Of a DNA stretch of 64,000 nucleotides, positions 10,487-21,124 are shown piece by piece. The stretch is from Doryteuthis pealeii (taxonomy: Eukaryota > Mollusca > Cephalopoda > Myopsida > Loliginidae), in the NCBI GenBank assembly GCA_023376005.1, contig CM042139.1, positions 140,255,095 to 140,319,094 of the forward strand, in the 5' to 3' direction. The translations under genes were made by a program, and so were the position numbers. The notes below the pieces were generated by a model that did no database searches, had not been told where the DNA came from, and saw nothing but the letters and a program-made list of their open reading frames with translations. Position 1 is the stretch's first letter; each line of letters begins with the position of its first letter.

Positions 10487-10726
10487 TTCACTATCACTAG
10501 ATCTTGCTTTTCCAGCAAAAATAATTATGGTTTGATTTATATTCGTGAAGATAATTTTAAAAAAATAAAAGTTTTATGTTAAAAGCATAGAATTTTTTTC
10601 CGTTTAATATTTCAAATAGGAGATATTATTTTTTCTTCTCAGAGTGTCTGGATCAACGCAAGGTCTTTTTTACGCTGGGATTTTAATGGGACATTCCTGT
10701 GAGGATCTAACTCGCAATTCAACAAT

Positions 10727-11377
10727 AGACTATTTACCCCCCTCTACCCTGGTAGCCGCTTCAAGTATTTAAGTTTTAATATAATAAAATATCATATTAA
10801 ATTAGAAAGGCTAATGAAACTGAATAAGTATGCAGATAAAACAATTTGGAACAGAGGAGGTATGATTGAAAAATAGAACAACTTCGAAACTAACTCTTCC
10901 ATCATTTAACATTACTCCCGTCTATCATTGGTAAATTTTCCTAATTTAACTCTTTAATTAAAATAGGAAGTAAGGAATAAATGTACAGTTATTTCTTCTT
11001 GTTAATGGATTTCTTTTAATATTTATCCCAAGATTTTTGCTCATATTCAATAAGATAAAACCAAACAATTAGAAATCCATAATACTAAGCATATATTTAT
11101 TAAAATCAAATTTTTAAGATCAATATGCAAATTAGCCTTCCCATTCAAACTGTAGACCACTATTTTGTTGTATATATAAATACAATTGCATGTTAATTGT
11201 TTGTAGATATGGTCAACAGTCTTAATGATGTAAAATAATTTTATTAATAATTGAAGTTTAAATTAAAAATAAAATCATGGAGAATGTGGTATAAATAACA
11301 AAAGGAATTGTGACTTGATTAGTAATATAGTTTCGGTTACAGACAGACAAACCCACAATCTCCATTATAATAAGATA
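10727..11377 (-). mobile_element. Non-autonomous Helitron HelB, older copy
   Basis: About 620 bp align end to end with the complete copy at 53183-53823. The 5' end on the minus strand is TCTTATTATAATGGAG at 11377, next to A. At the 3' end the hairpin sequence differs (CTACC-AG-GGTAG) but still pairs, and the terminal tetranucleotide reads CTAT rather than CTAG. No coding capacity. Confidence 0.7.
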
Positions 11378-11725
11378 TGTATATATATATATATATGGTG
11401 GGGGTAGGAGTGTATACGTGTGTGTGAGTTTTTGTGGGTGTGTTTATCTATAAACCTACATAATTGACCAATATCATTTCATACATATAGAAAACATACA
11501 CACGCAGACAACACATTTACCAACTATTTGGTTTAAATAAACTGTATTATTGATGAAAGCAACTGAATGAATCCATATGTAACACTTTTTGTGTAAGTGT
11601 TGAATATTTTCCAATATATTTTAGACACCTATGTTAAAAAAATTCTGAAATTCACAGAATATTAGTTTTAATGAAAGTTTTGAATATATATCACGAAATC
11701 AATTGCATAACTGATCAGGACAATG

Positions 11726-11730
<5 letters not shown>

Positions 11731-11769
<39 letters not shown>
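11731..11769. repeat. (AT)n microsatellite
   Basis: AT tract abutting the 3' end of SINE-B. Confidence 0.98.
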
Positions 11770-11770
<1 letters not shown>

Positions 11771-11771
<1 letters not shown>

Positions 11772-12015
11772 TAAAGTCGTCGGGGCGGCCTAAAGTCGAT
11801 ATCAGTCAATCAGCGAGGGAGTCTATCCCCTTTTCACTAGCGCTAGACCATGGAGATTGTTTTTGCGTCTGAGGTGGAGCGCCACTCCTACCATCTGCTC
11901 CTTACTTTACCGCACAGATCCATGTACTACTTATAACGCTGAGTTGGCGAGGACCGGTATCGAACTAGGAACCTTATGATTTCTAGTCGAACGCACTACC
12001 GACTGAGCTAACCCG
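11771..12015 (-). mobile_element. SINE-B, full copy
   Basis: Minus-strand head CGGGTTAGCTCAGTCGGTAG, box B GTTCGATACCGGTCC, full body and the ACGACTTTAC end. It is followed directly on its 5' side by the tail of SINE-E, so one element inserted next to the other. Confidence 0.88.
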
Positions 12016-12020
12016 AATTA

Positions 12021-12384
12021 TATTTGCTTGAAGGCAATTACAATGCATGTATCGCATAAAATTCCATACTTATAGAAAATAATCTTGACAAGTGTAATCC
12101 CGGCAAAGGATTGATCGGTGCGTAGAACATCGTACAGACTGTTTCAACTTTATTAAGTCTCATCAGCGATGTATACGAACGATTTCCCTCCGACAGAAAT
12201 CGAAATCTGGACCTCAGCAGGCATAATCAGATACCATATTGCCACGGCCACAGTACACACCGAACAATCCTGCGAAATTAACCTTGTCACTGATACTTAC
12301 ACGCCTCATAATAGGTAAGGGGACGTTGAGTGAACAATAACAAACTTCGGCGAAGTGAATGAGATTTTTGGATGTTTGTTTTTA
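12021..12384 (-). mobile_element. SINE-E copy 1 (tRNA head plus hammerhead)
   Basis: Element with, in minus-strand order, an AAACAAACATCC start, a block around CACTTCGCCGAAG, a tRNA-like head (GTGGCCGTGGCAATATGG, weak box B TTTCGATTTC), the linker CTGTCGGAGGGAAATCG, a hammerhead, and a tail ending GCATTGTAATTGCCTTCAAG. Other copies lie at 13711-14240, 44811-45273 and 55062-55277. A tRNA-like head followed by a self-cleaving ribozyme is the shared design. Confidence 0.8.
12127..12172 (-). ncRNA. Hammerhead ribozyme in SINE-E, intact core
   Basis: Minus strand: stem I ACATCG / CGATGT (six pairs), CTGATGA, stem II GACTT-AATA-AAGTT closed by G-U, GAA, stem III ACA-GTC-TGT, H17 A. All core residues are present. 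The G-U closing pair may weaken stem II. Confidence 0.85.
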
Positions 12385-12389
12385 TCTTA

Positions 12390-13660
12390 TTCTAGTCCCT
12401 TGGATTTCATCAGACTTTTCTCCCCCTTTCCTTCCATAATTCCCTTTTAGATTAAAGTGTATGTTCTCCCATCAACTCCAATACAATCACGATTTTCTAC
12501 CTTTTCATCTTGTGTTTCATGAGCATTTTCTTTTACTCTTGCCTTTGCTTAAGCTATTTTGAATTTATCCATGTTGATATTTTTGTATATCAACATTCGG
12601 GATATGAAGACCTATTGTCCTCAAATCCAAGAGCAAGGCATTTGCAAGGCTGCCTCCAAGAATAGAAGATACATAACCCCAGATTAACTTAATAGCATAT
12701 GGATAAACGGGGATTAACATCCTTCTAAATATTAATTACCTCCCTTTATATTAATTTAGAAATGACGAAACTTGTTAGGCGGGATATGTATGCATAAATA
12801 AACAGCTGTATTGCATTTGTCGACAAATTGGCGGCTCTGTTTTCACTAATGGTGGGGGGGAGGACTAGAACATTTTCTCACATCTTAATGCGTGTTGAAA
12901 TTGCAGTGCATTTTCCTGCCACTTTTATCAAAATATCTGAAAACAAAATATATGTATTATGAGAAATCACACAAAGGAATATTTTCCAAAATAAATTTGA
13001 AAATAAAGTTAGAAAGATATCATTAAAGTAATTCAAAGAAATGTTACTAACCTAAAAGTGGACAGAAATGAAGTCGCTAGATCTTCCCGTGAACAGCATT
13101 TGTAATCAAAAACAATAACCCTGAAAATAAAAATAAATTACAATGATTATTATATTTTGTTAATATGTAAGCCTCTTTTGAAAAGAAATACAATAGATAT
13201 TATATTTTTGAGTTAGTAAATGAAGCTTATAATTTTTTTTAAATCGAGGTAAACAGACTTATGAAGAGAGATGATTATTACCCGTGTATACCTAAGAAAT
13301 AACCTGAAGAACTAAGACGGCATTCGTAAGTAGTTATTTGCATTTTAAAGTAAATATTTTTGTGTGTTTTATTTTTTGTTAATTTCATTTAACTTATTAA
13401 GAATAAAATTGATACTTCAATTAAAAGAATCCATTATTAAACAAATTTCTTCTTTTCTTTTCTTTAAGACCCGGTTTAAGTTTAACCGACACATGTCGCC
13501 TGTGAGAACGGTATAATGACGAAAATCACAATTAATTTGGTCTTTAAGTGAATTTTCTCAAAAGATTTTGAAGAAAATTAATTTGTATGGTGATTTTTAC
13601 ATTACTTTCCAAATTTCCTGGAGTCGTGCTCTTTACAATTCCAAAATCGACTTACCCCAA
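12390..13660. other. Unrecognised AT-rich DNA
   Basis: No motif-bearing frame, no shared repeat. A G-rich run at 12853-12863. Confidence 0.4.
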
Positions 13661-13661
13661 T

Positions 13662-13662
13662 A

Positions 13663-13711
<49 letters not shown>

Positions 13712-13712
13712 T
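13662..13712. repeat. (AT)n microsatellite
   Basis: AT tract touching the SINE-E tail. Confidence 0.97.
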
Positions 13713-14238
13713 TTTGCTTGAAGGCAATTACAATGCGCATATCGCATAAAATTCGATAATTATAGAAGATAAATAATATTGTCAAGTGAATCTCGCAAAG
13801 AATTACTCGGCGTGTAGAACATCGTACAGCAGCTGTTTCGACTTTATTAAGTCTCATCAGCGATGTATACTAACGATCTCCCTCCGACAGAAATCGAAAC
13901 CGGGACTTCAGCAGGATAGTCAGAAACTATACTGCCTCGGCCACCGATACATCACCGGGTAATTCCTATGATATTAACTTGTCAATGATACTGGGACGTC
14001 TCTACCATATGAGGCAAGGGAACGCTAAGTGAACAACAAACACGGTGTTTTATGCTCTTCGGCGAAGGAAATAAGATTTTGGGATGTTTTTGCGAGATTC
14101 ACTTGTCAATATTATTTATCTTCTATAATTATCGAATTTTATGCGATATGCGCATTGTAATTGCCTTCCAGCAAAAATAGAAATATTAATATATACTTTA
14201 TCACCAATGCTTCTAAAAATAAACAAACATCCCAAAAT

Positions 14239-14240
<2 letters not shown>
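13713..14240 (-). mobile_element. SINE-E copy 2 with inverted tail and tail-to-head junction
   Basis: Minus-strand SINE-E fills 13713-14090 (tail, hammerhead, linker, tRNA-like head with CCGAGGCAGTATAG and box B TTTCGATTTC, 5' part). At 14090-14177 an 88 bp reverse complement of the tail (13713-13800) follows. This plus-strand tail then runs straight into a plus-strand element start (AATATATACTTTATCACC ... AACAAACATCC) at 14183-14240. The locus therefore combines an inverted repeat with a head-to-tail junction, and the second unit is cut off at the (AT)n. Confidence 0.82.
13819..13866 (-). ncRNA. Hammerhead ribozyme in SINE-E, best-paired copy
   Basis: Minus strand: stem I ACATCG / CGATGT, CTGATGA, stem II GACTT-AATA-AAGTC with the usual G-C closing pair, GAA, stem III ACAG-CTG-CTGT (four pairs and a 3 nt loop), H17 A, then stem I. 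No core or stem position deviates, which makes this the best candidate for activity in the window. Confidence 0.9.
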
Positions 14241-14321
<81 letters not shown>

Positions 14322-14470
14322 ACAGATTTATATACACTGATAGACAAATAGCTGAAATAAAACAGATTGAGATAGATAAAACAGATTTGCATAAATTTAT
14401 AGAAAAATAGCTGAATAAAACAAATTGAGAATAGATAGATAGATAGATAGATAGATACAAACTTCCAGAA
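14239..14470. repeat. (AT)n, (GATA)n and degenerate GATA repeats
   Basis: AT tract followed by GATA repeats at 14288-14320 and again at 14430-14457, with GATA-rich sequence between. Confidence 0.95.
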
Positions 14471-14479
14471 ATAGATCGA

Positions 14480-15935
14480 TAGATAGGTTGCGGGAAACAT
14501 CAATATCCAATGAGCAAAATTCATATCTGCATATTGGTGAATTTGAAAATATCCTGGTGTGGTCAAACATGTAATCTAATATGTCAACAGACACGTGTAT
14601 ATGTAAATGCAGATCTAAATTTGTAAAAATACTTAAAAATGGAACCAAAATAAATATAGATGGTATAAAGTTTCCAGAAAATCAAAATGTGTAACTTTAT
14701 GTGTACTAAAAATTTTTTTTCATAAATAAAGTTTATCAAAATTTTTATTTTTAAAAGCCCGCATGAAATACTGATAATTCCTCCAAATATGTAGATAACT
14801 CTTATTTCCAGTTAATACATTATGTTTATTTTATTACAAGCTTCTCCGTGTTTTCGATAGAACAACCCAGGCCCCAAATCATGTAATGTACTATTCTTGT
14901 CTACGAGTTGCTTATAGAGAAAAGTATAAATCAAAGGTTAAATCAAATAAGAGAAAATGTCATGAGCTACTTGACTTGTTCCAGTAACTTCTAAATTTAA
15001 TGTATCCACCTAAAGAAAGAGAGCAGGACATAACTCAAGTAAAAGCATCCACATTGACAATAAAGAGAAAGAAGAGATTCTTAGCTTAACCAGAGGCATA
15101 AACCATTGACCTAACACAATGCACAAACAGGAATTAGGTTGAAGTTAGGATGTTATTTTAATTATCGAATGTCATGCAGGGCAAATAGGTGCGATAGTCG
15201 GGCGGAAATTGCAATCCGATCGTTGGATTCCTTCAGTGAAATCGCCGTGCACTGCATCGTTGTACTAAAGTCCATCACTGTCAGTATTTGTCACTTTCAG
15301 ATATGGTAGTATATTTTTTTTCTTTTTCTTCTCAGTACAGTTAAAGCCGTGCTCGTTTTAATCTGTTTTTTCTTCTTTCCACTATGAACGGAAGGTCTAC
15401 ACAAAAGCCTGTTGATGTTTGCCGATCAACACACAAGATCCTCATAGTTTAAATTAACTACCACCTTCGGCACGAGCACGTTTTCAATTCTAAAAGTCGG
15501 CTATAACAGCGGAAATCCAGAAACTTACAGCACTTCTCCATTGTAGATTATTTATTCAGGTTTCCGGGATTCTTCTGTTTGTTTTGTTCTGCATTTTGCC
15601 GAATAAATCATTTTATTATGCAGGTTGTTTCAAAGAAATGTTTACATTTCTCTAAGAGATTCTTTATTATATTATTATATTTGAAAAGTCTCCTCTCATG
15701 AACATACCTGCCAACACATTATTGAAATCATACCCATGGGATTTCCGTAATATCCGTTCTGCTTCATTGATAAATATACTTCAAGAGAAATAATATTTTT
15801 TAACTTCAACTATGGGAAATTCCGAGAATATGCCGACAAAGATAGTGAACATGTAGAAAGTGCTTGAAATTATATCATAAAAATACACCCATAAGAGCGC
15901 GAATCTTGTTTAATCTCTCTATATAAGTAGAAATG
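14480..15935. other. Unrecognised intergenic DNA, locally GC-richer at 15175-15540
   Basis: No gene recognised. At 15343-15360 and 15462-15480 there is a short inverted pair (GCCGTGCTCGTTTT and its near complement GGCACGAGCACG). The 15.2-15.5 kb block is the least AT-rich unexplained part of this region. Confidence 0.4.
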
Positions 15936-15936
15936 A

Positions 15937-16210
15937 AAGCACGCTGTGTAATGGCTATTGTCGAGAGAAGTTCAAGTCAGGCTCGAGGTTGTTTGCATTT
16001 CACATAGCGCTAATAACCCATGGAAATATATGAATCAAACTTTTTTCAATTCAGCTATAGATGAATAGTAGGACAGACTGGGCTCTTTAACCTTGGTTAG
16101 GCATCAAGTCTAGGAGAAGGAAAAACAGAATTCCAACCTGTTAAACTCCGCTTAAAAAATGTTCGTGTGACACATCCTGCTCGTGCGGAGGGGTTGTTAA
16201 ATACATACAT
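15937..16210 (+). mobile_element. SINE-A, full copy
   Basis: tRNA-derived head (box A TGTAATGGCTATTGTC, weak box B GTTCAAGTCAGG), body TTTGCATTTCACATAGC, TAGTAGGACAGACTGGG, TCTAGGAGAAGGAAAA, and end CTGCTCGTGCGGAGGGG. This is the commonest SINE here. Confidence 0.85.
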
Positions 16211-16336
16211 ATACAAGTAGAGAAAACACGTAATTACCTGCAGAAAGTTTTAGATTTATAAAGAATAAAGTTATCGTCGGTGAGGCTATTTACAAAAACG
16301 CTCATGTGTAATAGTTAACGTCGTTGGAACAATGGT

Positions 16337-16339
<3 letters not shown>

Positions 16340-16397
<58 letters not shown>
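16340..16397. repeat. (AT)n microsatellite
   Basis: AT tract with one break, at the 3' end of the PLE relic. Confidence 0.97.
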
Positions 16398-16439
16398 AGA
16401 CTTAAAGTGGAGGAATCATATGTAATTAGGGAGGTAAAA

Positions 16440-16900
16440 TTTTATTATTGAATAAAATATAAAATAATACACGAAGGCCTTTTCGACCGGTACTTTTCAA
16501 GTATATACACCGGCAACGAATAAAAGTCAGATTGTATAAGAAATTCATAAGAACGAATGGGGGTGAGCCAGAGGGGGACAAATAAAAAAAATAAAAACGG
16601 GGGGAAAGAAAGGGGGGTATGTATGAACCCTAGGTTGAAACGGGGTTAGAAGTGTCTCCGAGTAAATAGAGAGAGTGTTTTGGAGTTTGTTTGCACAGAG
16701 TAGGTCGAAAAAAGAAATATAAACAGCTTCGAGGATGGTTAAGTGCTGTTTAGACCAAGCTCTGCGCAAAACGAAGAAGCACTCGTCTGAATAATCTGTT
16801 CTACAAGCATTTATAGATAAATGCTCCGCTATAGCCGAGTCAAATGCTTGGGAATGCCAGGATGTATTATTAGTAATAGCATTGCGAAGTGTTCGGGGGA
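16440..16900 (-). pseudogene. Penelope-like element (PLE) 3' end with hammerhead-like terminus
   Basis: On the minus strand the peptide SAIAEHLSINACRTDYSDE ... VLRRAWSKQHLTILEAVYI ... LLCANKLQN matches the region downstream of the GIY-YIG endonuclease core in Penelope-like retroelements. This is a family assignment from memory. It continues into a non-coding 3' end that carries a degenerate hammerhead at 16470-16515, and PLEs are known to carry hammerheads in their terminal repeats. The endonuclease catalytic motif and the RT are absent. Frameshifts are present. Confidence 0.6.
16472..16514 (-). ncRNA. Degenerate hammerhead at PLE end
   Basis: Minus strand: stem I ATATAC / GTGTAT (six pairs, one G-U), core TTGAAAA instead of CTGANGA (C3 and G8 changed), a short GTACCGGTC stem II, GAA, stem III palindrome AAGGCCTT, H17 C. 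The stems and layout survive while two core bases are mutated, so it is probably dead. Confidence 0.5.
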
Positions 16901-17069
16901 CATGTTGCTTTATTCTAATTCAAAATTGTGTCTATCGGATATTGGTGTAGGAATCTAGTGCTGTCTTCAATATGACACATAAATGCTCAGCGGTGTTCAA
17001 ATCTAGTGAGTAATTGAAATATCTGGATGTGAGCATAGTTTTCTTGAAAATGTTTCACTGACGCCTGAT

Positions 17070-17345
17070 TGTGTGTCTGTATGAGTGTGGGGTGCAAGTT
17101 GCTTCATCTTATTGGGATAAGCAAGCCTCGCCAGGTATCTTCTGGTCACACTGACAGCACGGACTTCCATAGTTTGCCACTCTTCACTATTGGTCATCAC
17201 CCATGGCAGGTCTCCCGAACGGCATCCAGAATCGCACAGAAGTGATTGGTGTAGGGTTTTGCTGGTCAGCCTATACTGGTGTGTCTATGTATAGGTGTCT
17301 ACAGGAGAACATCACTTAGGAGTTTGTCCTTACTTCTCCAGCACT
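17070..17345 (-). pseudogene. LINE 3'-end fragment
   Basis: Minus-strand similarity to the LINE C-terminus: a CTGGAGAAGTAAGGAC phrase, then DSGCRSGDLPWVMTNSEEWQT and VRAVSVTRRY near the end. Frames are broken between the two parts. It is one of eight or more pieces of the same LINE family in the window. Confidence 0.7.
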
Positions 17346-17466
17346 GTCAAGGAGTACAGAAAAATGATTAAATGAGTAACAGATTTTGTACAAATCAAAA
17401 ACATGTATATACACACCAGTTGCATTTGTGATACTTCAAAGGTCCAAAATAAACACTCTATTCCAT

Positions 17467-17550
17467 TAGGCACACGCGGTATAACTGGTATCGTCGTTGG
17501 AAATGGAATCGGCGACCCAAGTTCAATTCCTGTTTGAGGTTTTGTGTTGA
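17467..17550 (+). mobile_element. SINE-A head fragment
   Basis: Box A-like CGCGGTATAACTGGTATCG and box B AGTTCAATTCC with GGAAATGGAATCGGCGAC between, then the copy stops. Confidence 0.7.
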
Positions 17551-17589
17551 TTCTATTTAATGTACTGCTAATTCGATAATTGTTGACTG

Positions 17590-17592
<3 letters not shown>

Positions 17593-17631
<39 letters not shown>

Positions 17632-17633
17632 AT
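17593..17633. repeat. (AT)n microsatellite
   Basis: AT tract before the foldback. Confidence 0.97.
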
Positions 17634-17751
17634 AGGTTATGTAAAACAAAATTTTTTTGCGATGAAACAAAGAAAATACAGAGCTCAATCACAATTTGTA
17701 AGAGCTAATATTTATTTATTTTACAATGTTTTCATAGATCAATGTTCATTA

Positions 17752-17792
17752 TCAGCGACCGCGGTTTCATGTAAAAGCAATCATCAGGCTGA
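17752..17792 (-). ncRNA. Hammerhead ribozyme, left arm of foldback
   Basis: Minus strand: stem I TCAGC / GCTGA, CTGATGA, stem II reduced (TG / CA around CTTTTA, one base lost relative to the right arm), GAA, stem III ACCGCGGT, H17 C. The core is intact and stem II damaged. Confidence 0.7.
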
Positions 17793-18094
17793 GGAGCAAG
17801 ATCCTATGGTGTTGGAGTTCTTTAAATGTCACATTTGGATTGTAAATAACGTCGGTTAGTTTTACGGACGCTGTATTTTTAAATTTGAATTTTTTGAAGT
17901 AATGCCAACGAAGTTGCCTCCCTTATTCGTTAAAAATAGACTATTTTAACTTTGAAAAATAGGGCGTTTTTTAAATTTTGAAAAAATTCAAATTTAAAAA
18001 AAATAACAGCGTCCGTAAACTAACCGACGTTATTTACAATCCTAAATGTGACATTGAGTAAAGAACTCCAACAAACACCATAGGATCTTGCTCC

Positions 18095-18136
18095 TCAGCC
18101 TGATGATTGCTTTTAGCATGAAACCGCGGTCGCTGA
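18095..18136 (+). ncRNA. Hammerhead ribozyme, right arm of foldback, intact core
   Basis: Stem I TCAGC (18095-18099) / GCTGA (18132-18136), CTGATGA 18100-18106, a T-T mismatch at the base of stem II, then TGCT-TTT-AGCA, GAA 18120-18122, stem III palindrome ACCGCGGT 18123-18130, H17 C18131 (a GTC cleavage triplet). Confidence 0.75.
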
Positions 18137-18462
18137 TAATGAACATTGATCTATGAAAACATTGTAAAATAAATAAATAATATATATAATATTATATATA
18201 TATATATATATATAAATATATATATATGGCCCTATGGTGCCGTTCATATCTCTCCGGGTCGTATGTCAGAATCTCGTTGCCAATAATAAAACTTTATTTT
18301 AATGGTGGTTTCTGTCAGTGGGTAGTCAATATCTTCTATATTCTTAATAGGCACACAAAGCTACGACTTATATTTTATTCTCACAAAATGTCACAGTATT
18401 CTGGTTTGATTCACTTGGCTTGGATTCCATTTGACATAAGATTTTATGTGGTTAAATATAGA

Positions 18463-18638
18463 GGAAAATGTGGATATAACAACACAGCAACTAAATTCAA
18501 TTGATATTTTACCTTGGTATTTAGCGAAGCTTTGTCAAAAATTCATTCTTCACAATAAATGTTTGACTAGGCTTTGCTAAATACCAAGGCGAAATATCAA
18601 TTGAATTTAGTTGCTGTGTTATTATATCCACATTTTCA
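18463..18638. repeat. Foldback element, arms of about 75 bp
   Basis: Left arm 18463-18540 and right arm 18563-18638 are reverse complements. The inner ends contain CTTTG ... CAAGG stems followed by CGAAATATCAATTGA, a layout like stem II, GAAA and a palindrome, but the upstream box reads TTGACTAG, so only a ruined hammerhead remains. Confidence 0.85.
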
Positions 18639-18639
18639 A

Positions 18640-19508
18640 CCTTATTTTGTCAGATTTACTCAATCCTTCACTCCTCATTTTTAAAATTTCAAAACGTTTT
18701 TTAATAATTTAAAATATTTTTTAATGAATTCAATAAAATGAAAAATTACTTAGATGTTCTAAAATGTTGACTAATTCTTTATTCCCAGTACTGGATAATG
18801 AGGAATTAATCTAATCTTTGATTTTTCCCTTCTACTGGTCGGCGGTTGGTTGGAAGAGTCGCCAAGTATTGTCAACTCTAAAGACAAGAAAACTCTCCGT
18901 TACAAAAATATAACAATTCATTTAGTACAATATCCGAGTACACTTATATATCACTGAGGGTTGAAAACTTAGTTCTTTGTGGGGAAGAAAACAATGAACA
19001 ATTCGCCTGGTAGTTATTTTAACTACAGTTCTTTACCCCAATTTTCATCCGGTCAATTATCGATTCTAAGATGTTTTAAAAGATTTCCACCCCAATATGT
19101 AGAATTCAATTGTTTTACGCATTTGTTTATTTATTAATAACCTTTGCGGTAACAGAATTCCCAGCACAACCGAGATTTGTACTTTTTCTTTGTCTAACAC
19201 TGAATATTATTCTTATTGAACTTCAAAACACAATTGAGATTGCGCACATATTTATTTTGTTTTGGATTTGTATACCAAGTCATAATTCAGACTCATTGTT
19301 ATAAACTTTGAAAGGAATTTTGGTTTTAAATATATTTAATTATAATCGCTGACGTTTTTATTATTTTTAGACGCGCGAAAATTCGGTGCGTTTCTACTTA
19401 ACTACTTACTTGTTATAAAACGATTTAAGCATCTTACTTCTTATCGGTTTCATATTAAAATAAATGTCTTTTCATATGAGGCAAATAATATTTTATGATT
19501 CAGTAAGC

Positions 19509-19510
<2 letters not shown>
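18640..19510. other. Unrecognised AT-rich DNA
   Basis: No motif-bearing frame and no shared repeat seen. Confidence 0.4.
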
Positions 19511-19512
<2 letters not shown>

Positions 19513-19603
<91 letters not shown>

Positions 19604-19650
19604 GAGAGAGAGAGAGAGAGTGAGAGAGTGAGGGGGAGACAGAAATACTG
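19513..19650. repeat. (AT)n and (GA)n microsatellite
   Basis: AT tract to 19599 followed by a GA tract. Confidence 0.98.
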
Positions 19651-19771
19651 AAAGAGTCAGAAATTAATGTATATATAGATATACATATCAAAAAATCCTA
19701 AACCAGCACCCTCCTAGTATGGAAAAAAGGATTAACCCACCAGAAAAGTATTTTCAAACAACAGTGGTCAA

Positions 19772-20062
19772 ACGATGTGTTTGAAATGGCGAAGGCCGAC
19801 AATTTTTAGGGAGATTATGTGCTTAATTAAAGTCATACCTAATTTGTTAATTAATTAATTATAATTAAATGAATTAGGCGTGCATATCTGTTTAAATGTA
19901 AAGCGTAAACAAATCGAGAAAAAGTCGATCTCTGTATGTACATTTCAACCCATTAGGCCTCATCAGCAGAGCTATAGACAGGGAAATGCTTTGTGCGCGA
20001 TTCGAACCCTACCTATCAGGCTGACAGGCGGACATTCTAACCACTACACTAGCTGGCTTCCC
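19772..20062 (-). mobile_element. SINE-H (tRNA-Asp-like head plus hammerhead)
   Basis: Minus-strand element. Head at 20062-19990: GCTAGTGTAGTGGTTAG (box A), CGCCTGTCAGCC (resembling the anticodon region of tRNA-Asp with GTC), and box B GGGTTCGAATCGC. A hammerhead follows at 19971-19930, then a tail with TTCTCGATTTGTTTACGC and CACGCCTAATTCAT, ending near GCCGACAATTTTT. The tail recurs as both arms of the foldback at 63.5-63.8 kb. Length is about 290 bp. Confidence 0.82.
19930..19971 (-). ncRNA. Hammerhead ribozyme in SINE-H, intact core
   Basis: Minus strand: stem I CTCTG / CAGAG (five pairs), CTGATGA, stem II GGCC-TAATG-GGTT (two G-U pairs at the base), GAA, stem III palindrome ATGTACAT, H17 A. 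All core positions are present. Confidence 0.83.
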
Positions 20063-20299
20063 CAGAATTTCTCGTTTATTTTAAACTGATATGTATATCG
20101 CAATTTTTGGGTGACTTATATATATATATAATATATAATTGATTGAATAATTCTAACAGCATTTTCCTCGGGCTAGAGTTATTTTATGGTTAGATGTTAA
20201 GGAGTTATATTCACTGTACATTTATATTTACATCATTTTTGTTTTTTTTTCTTGAAATATTTTTGTTTCAAAAATATCTATTTGAGCAATAGATGGTTT

Positions 20300-20420
20300 A
20301 ACAAGTCCTACCACTTCTGCTCATAGTCGACCTGGGAATAATAGAAATGATATTTTGCACATTCCTCAGAGCTTCAAAACTTGAGCCTCACCATCAGATT
20401 CAGATTAGTTTTCGGCCTAT
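20300..20420 (+). repeat. Ancient dispersed repeat, copy 2
   Basis: Weakly similar to 4655-4790. The 76-codon frame that follows (20381-20611) has no recognisable motif. The DNA to 21070 also shows nothing I can name. Confidence 0.35.
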
Positions 20421-21073
20421 GTCACATATTCTTGTATGGTGTTACTCCTCATCGTATTCAATGCCTTGCGGACAAAGCGGCTCGTAAAAATAGACTTGTT
20501 CCTGTCATTACTAAGGACAACCTCATTAAGAGTTCGTGTTATATTCGGACAAGACGTGGGACTTCTGAACTGGTCTTTGTCCTTGGAGAGATTCAAGAAA
20601 AATGTCAGTAACAATACAATGGTGTGTATGCTGATTTGACCTAAACATTTGACCCAGTTTTGAATTTCGAGTATCCTGCAACATATTTAGCTATTCCCTG
20701 AAATTTCTCACAATTCAAATTCAGCAAAATGTTTGGCCAAGTTAGACACAGTGGCGACCTTCCACAATTATAAGGGCTGCTAACTTGCCCCCATCCTTTT
20801 GTCAGTGTTTCTGTTTAAGCTAAGGTGACTGCAGGCTCACTTGAAGAGGTTGGAATATCTTGTAAGAGAATTACTGTTCGCTGTGATGATGCGCTTATTG
20901 ATCGTATACAATATGAACTGCAGTGCATCATCCACTATTTTGCTTCCAAAAGAAGTATACAGCCCTTCCCCAGCTGGTAATACGGGAGAGCTGCAAACAT
21001 CTTTCAACATCAACAAGGTGGCCCGACATCACATATTCCCTTTTTCTGCATCTTTCTGTTTCTATGCTTCCAT

Positions 21074-21076
<3 letters not shown>

Positions 21077-21122
<46 letters not shown>
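21077..21122. repeat. (AT)n microsatellite
   Basis: AT tract preceding the mariner-like terminal repeats. Confidence 0.97.

Positions 21123-21123
<1 letters not shown>

Positions 21124-21124
<1 letters not shown>

Larger units (their letters stand above)
17708..18178. repeat. Foldback element with arms of about 190 bp and a hammerhead in each arm
   Basis: Left arm 17708-17896 and right arm 17981-18178 are reverse complements with few differences and an 84 bp spacer. Both arms carry a hammerhead (minus strand in the left, plus strand in the right). The right end abuts (AT)n at 18179. No coding capacity. Confidence 0.92.

Noticed and set aside
9275..10518. Many overlapping open frames of 60-110 codons on both strands
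   Set aside because: They translate AT, AC and CT dinucleotide tracts ([18 protein letters not shown]) and have no other content. The same applies at all microsatellites in the window.
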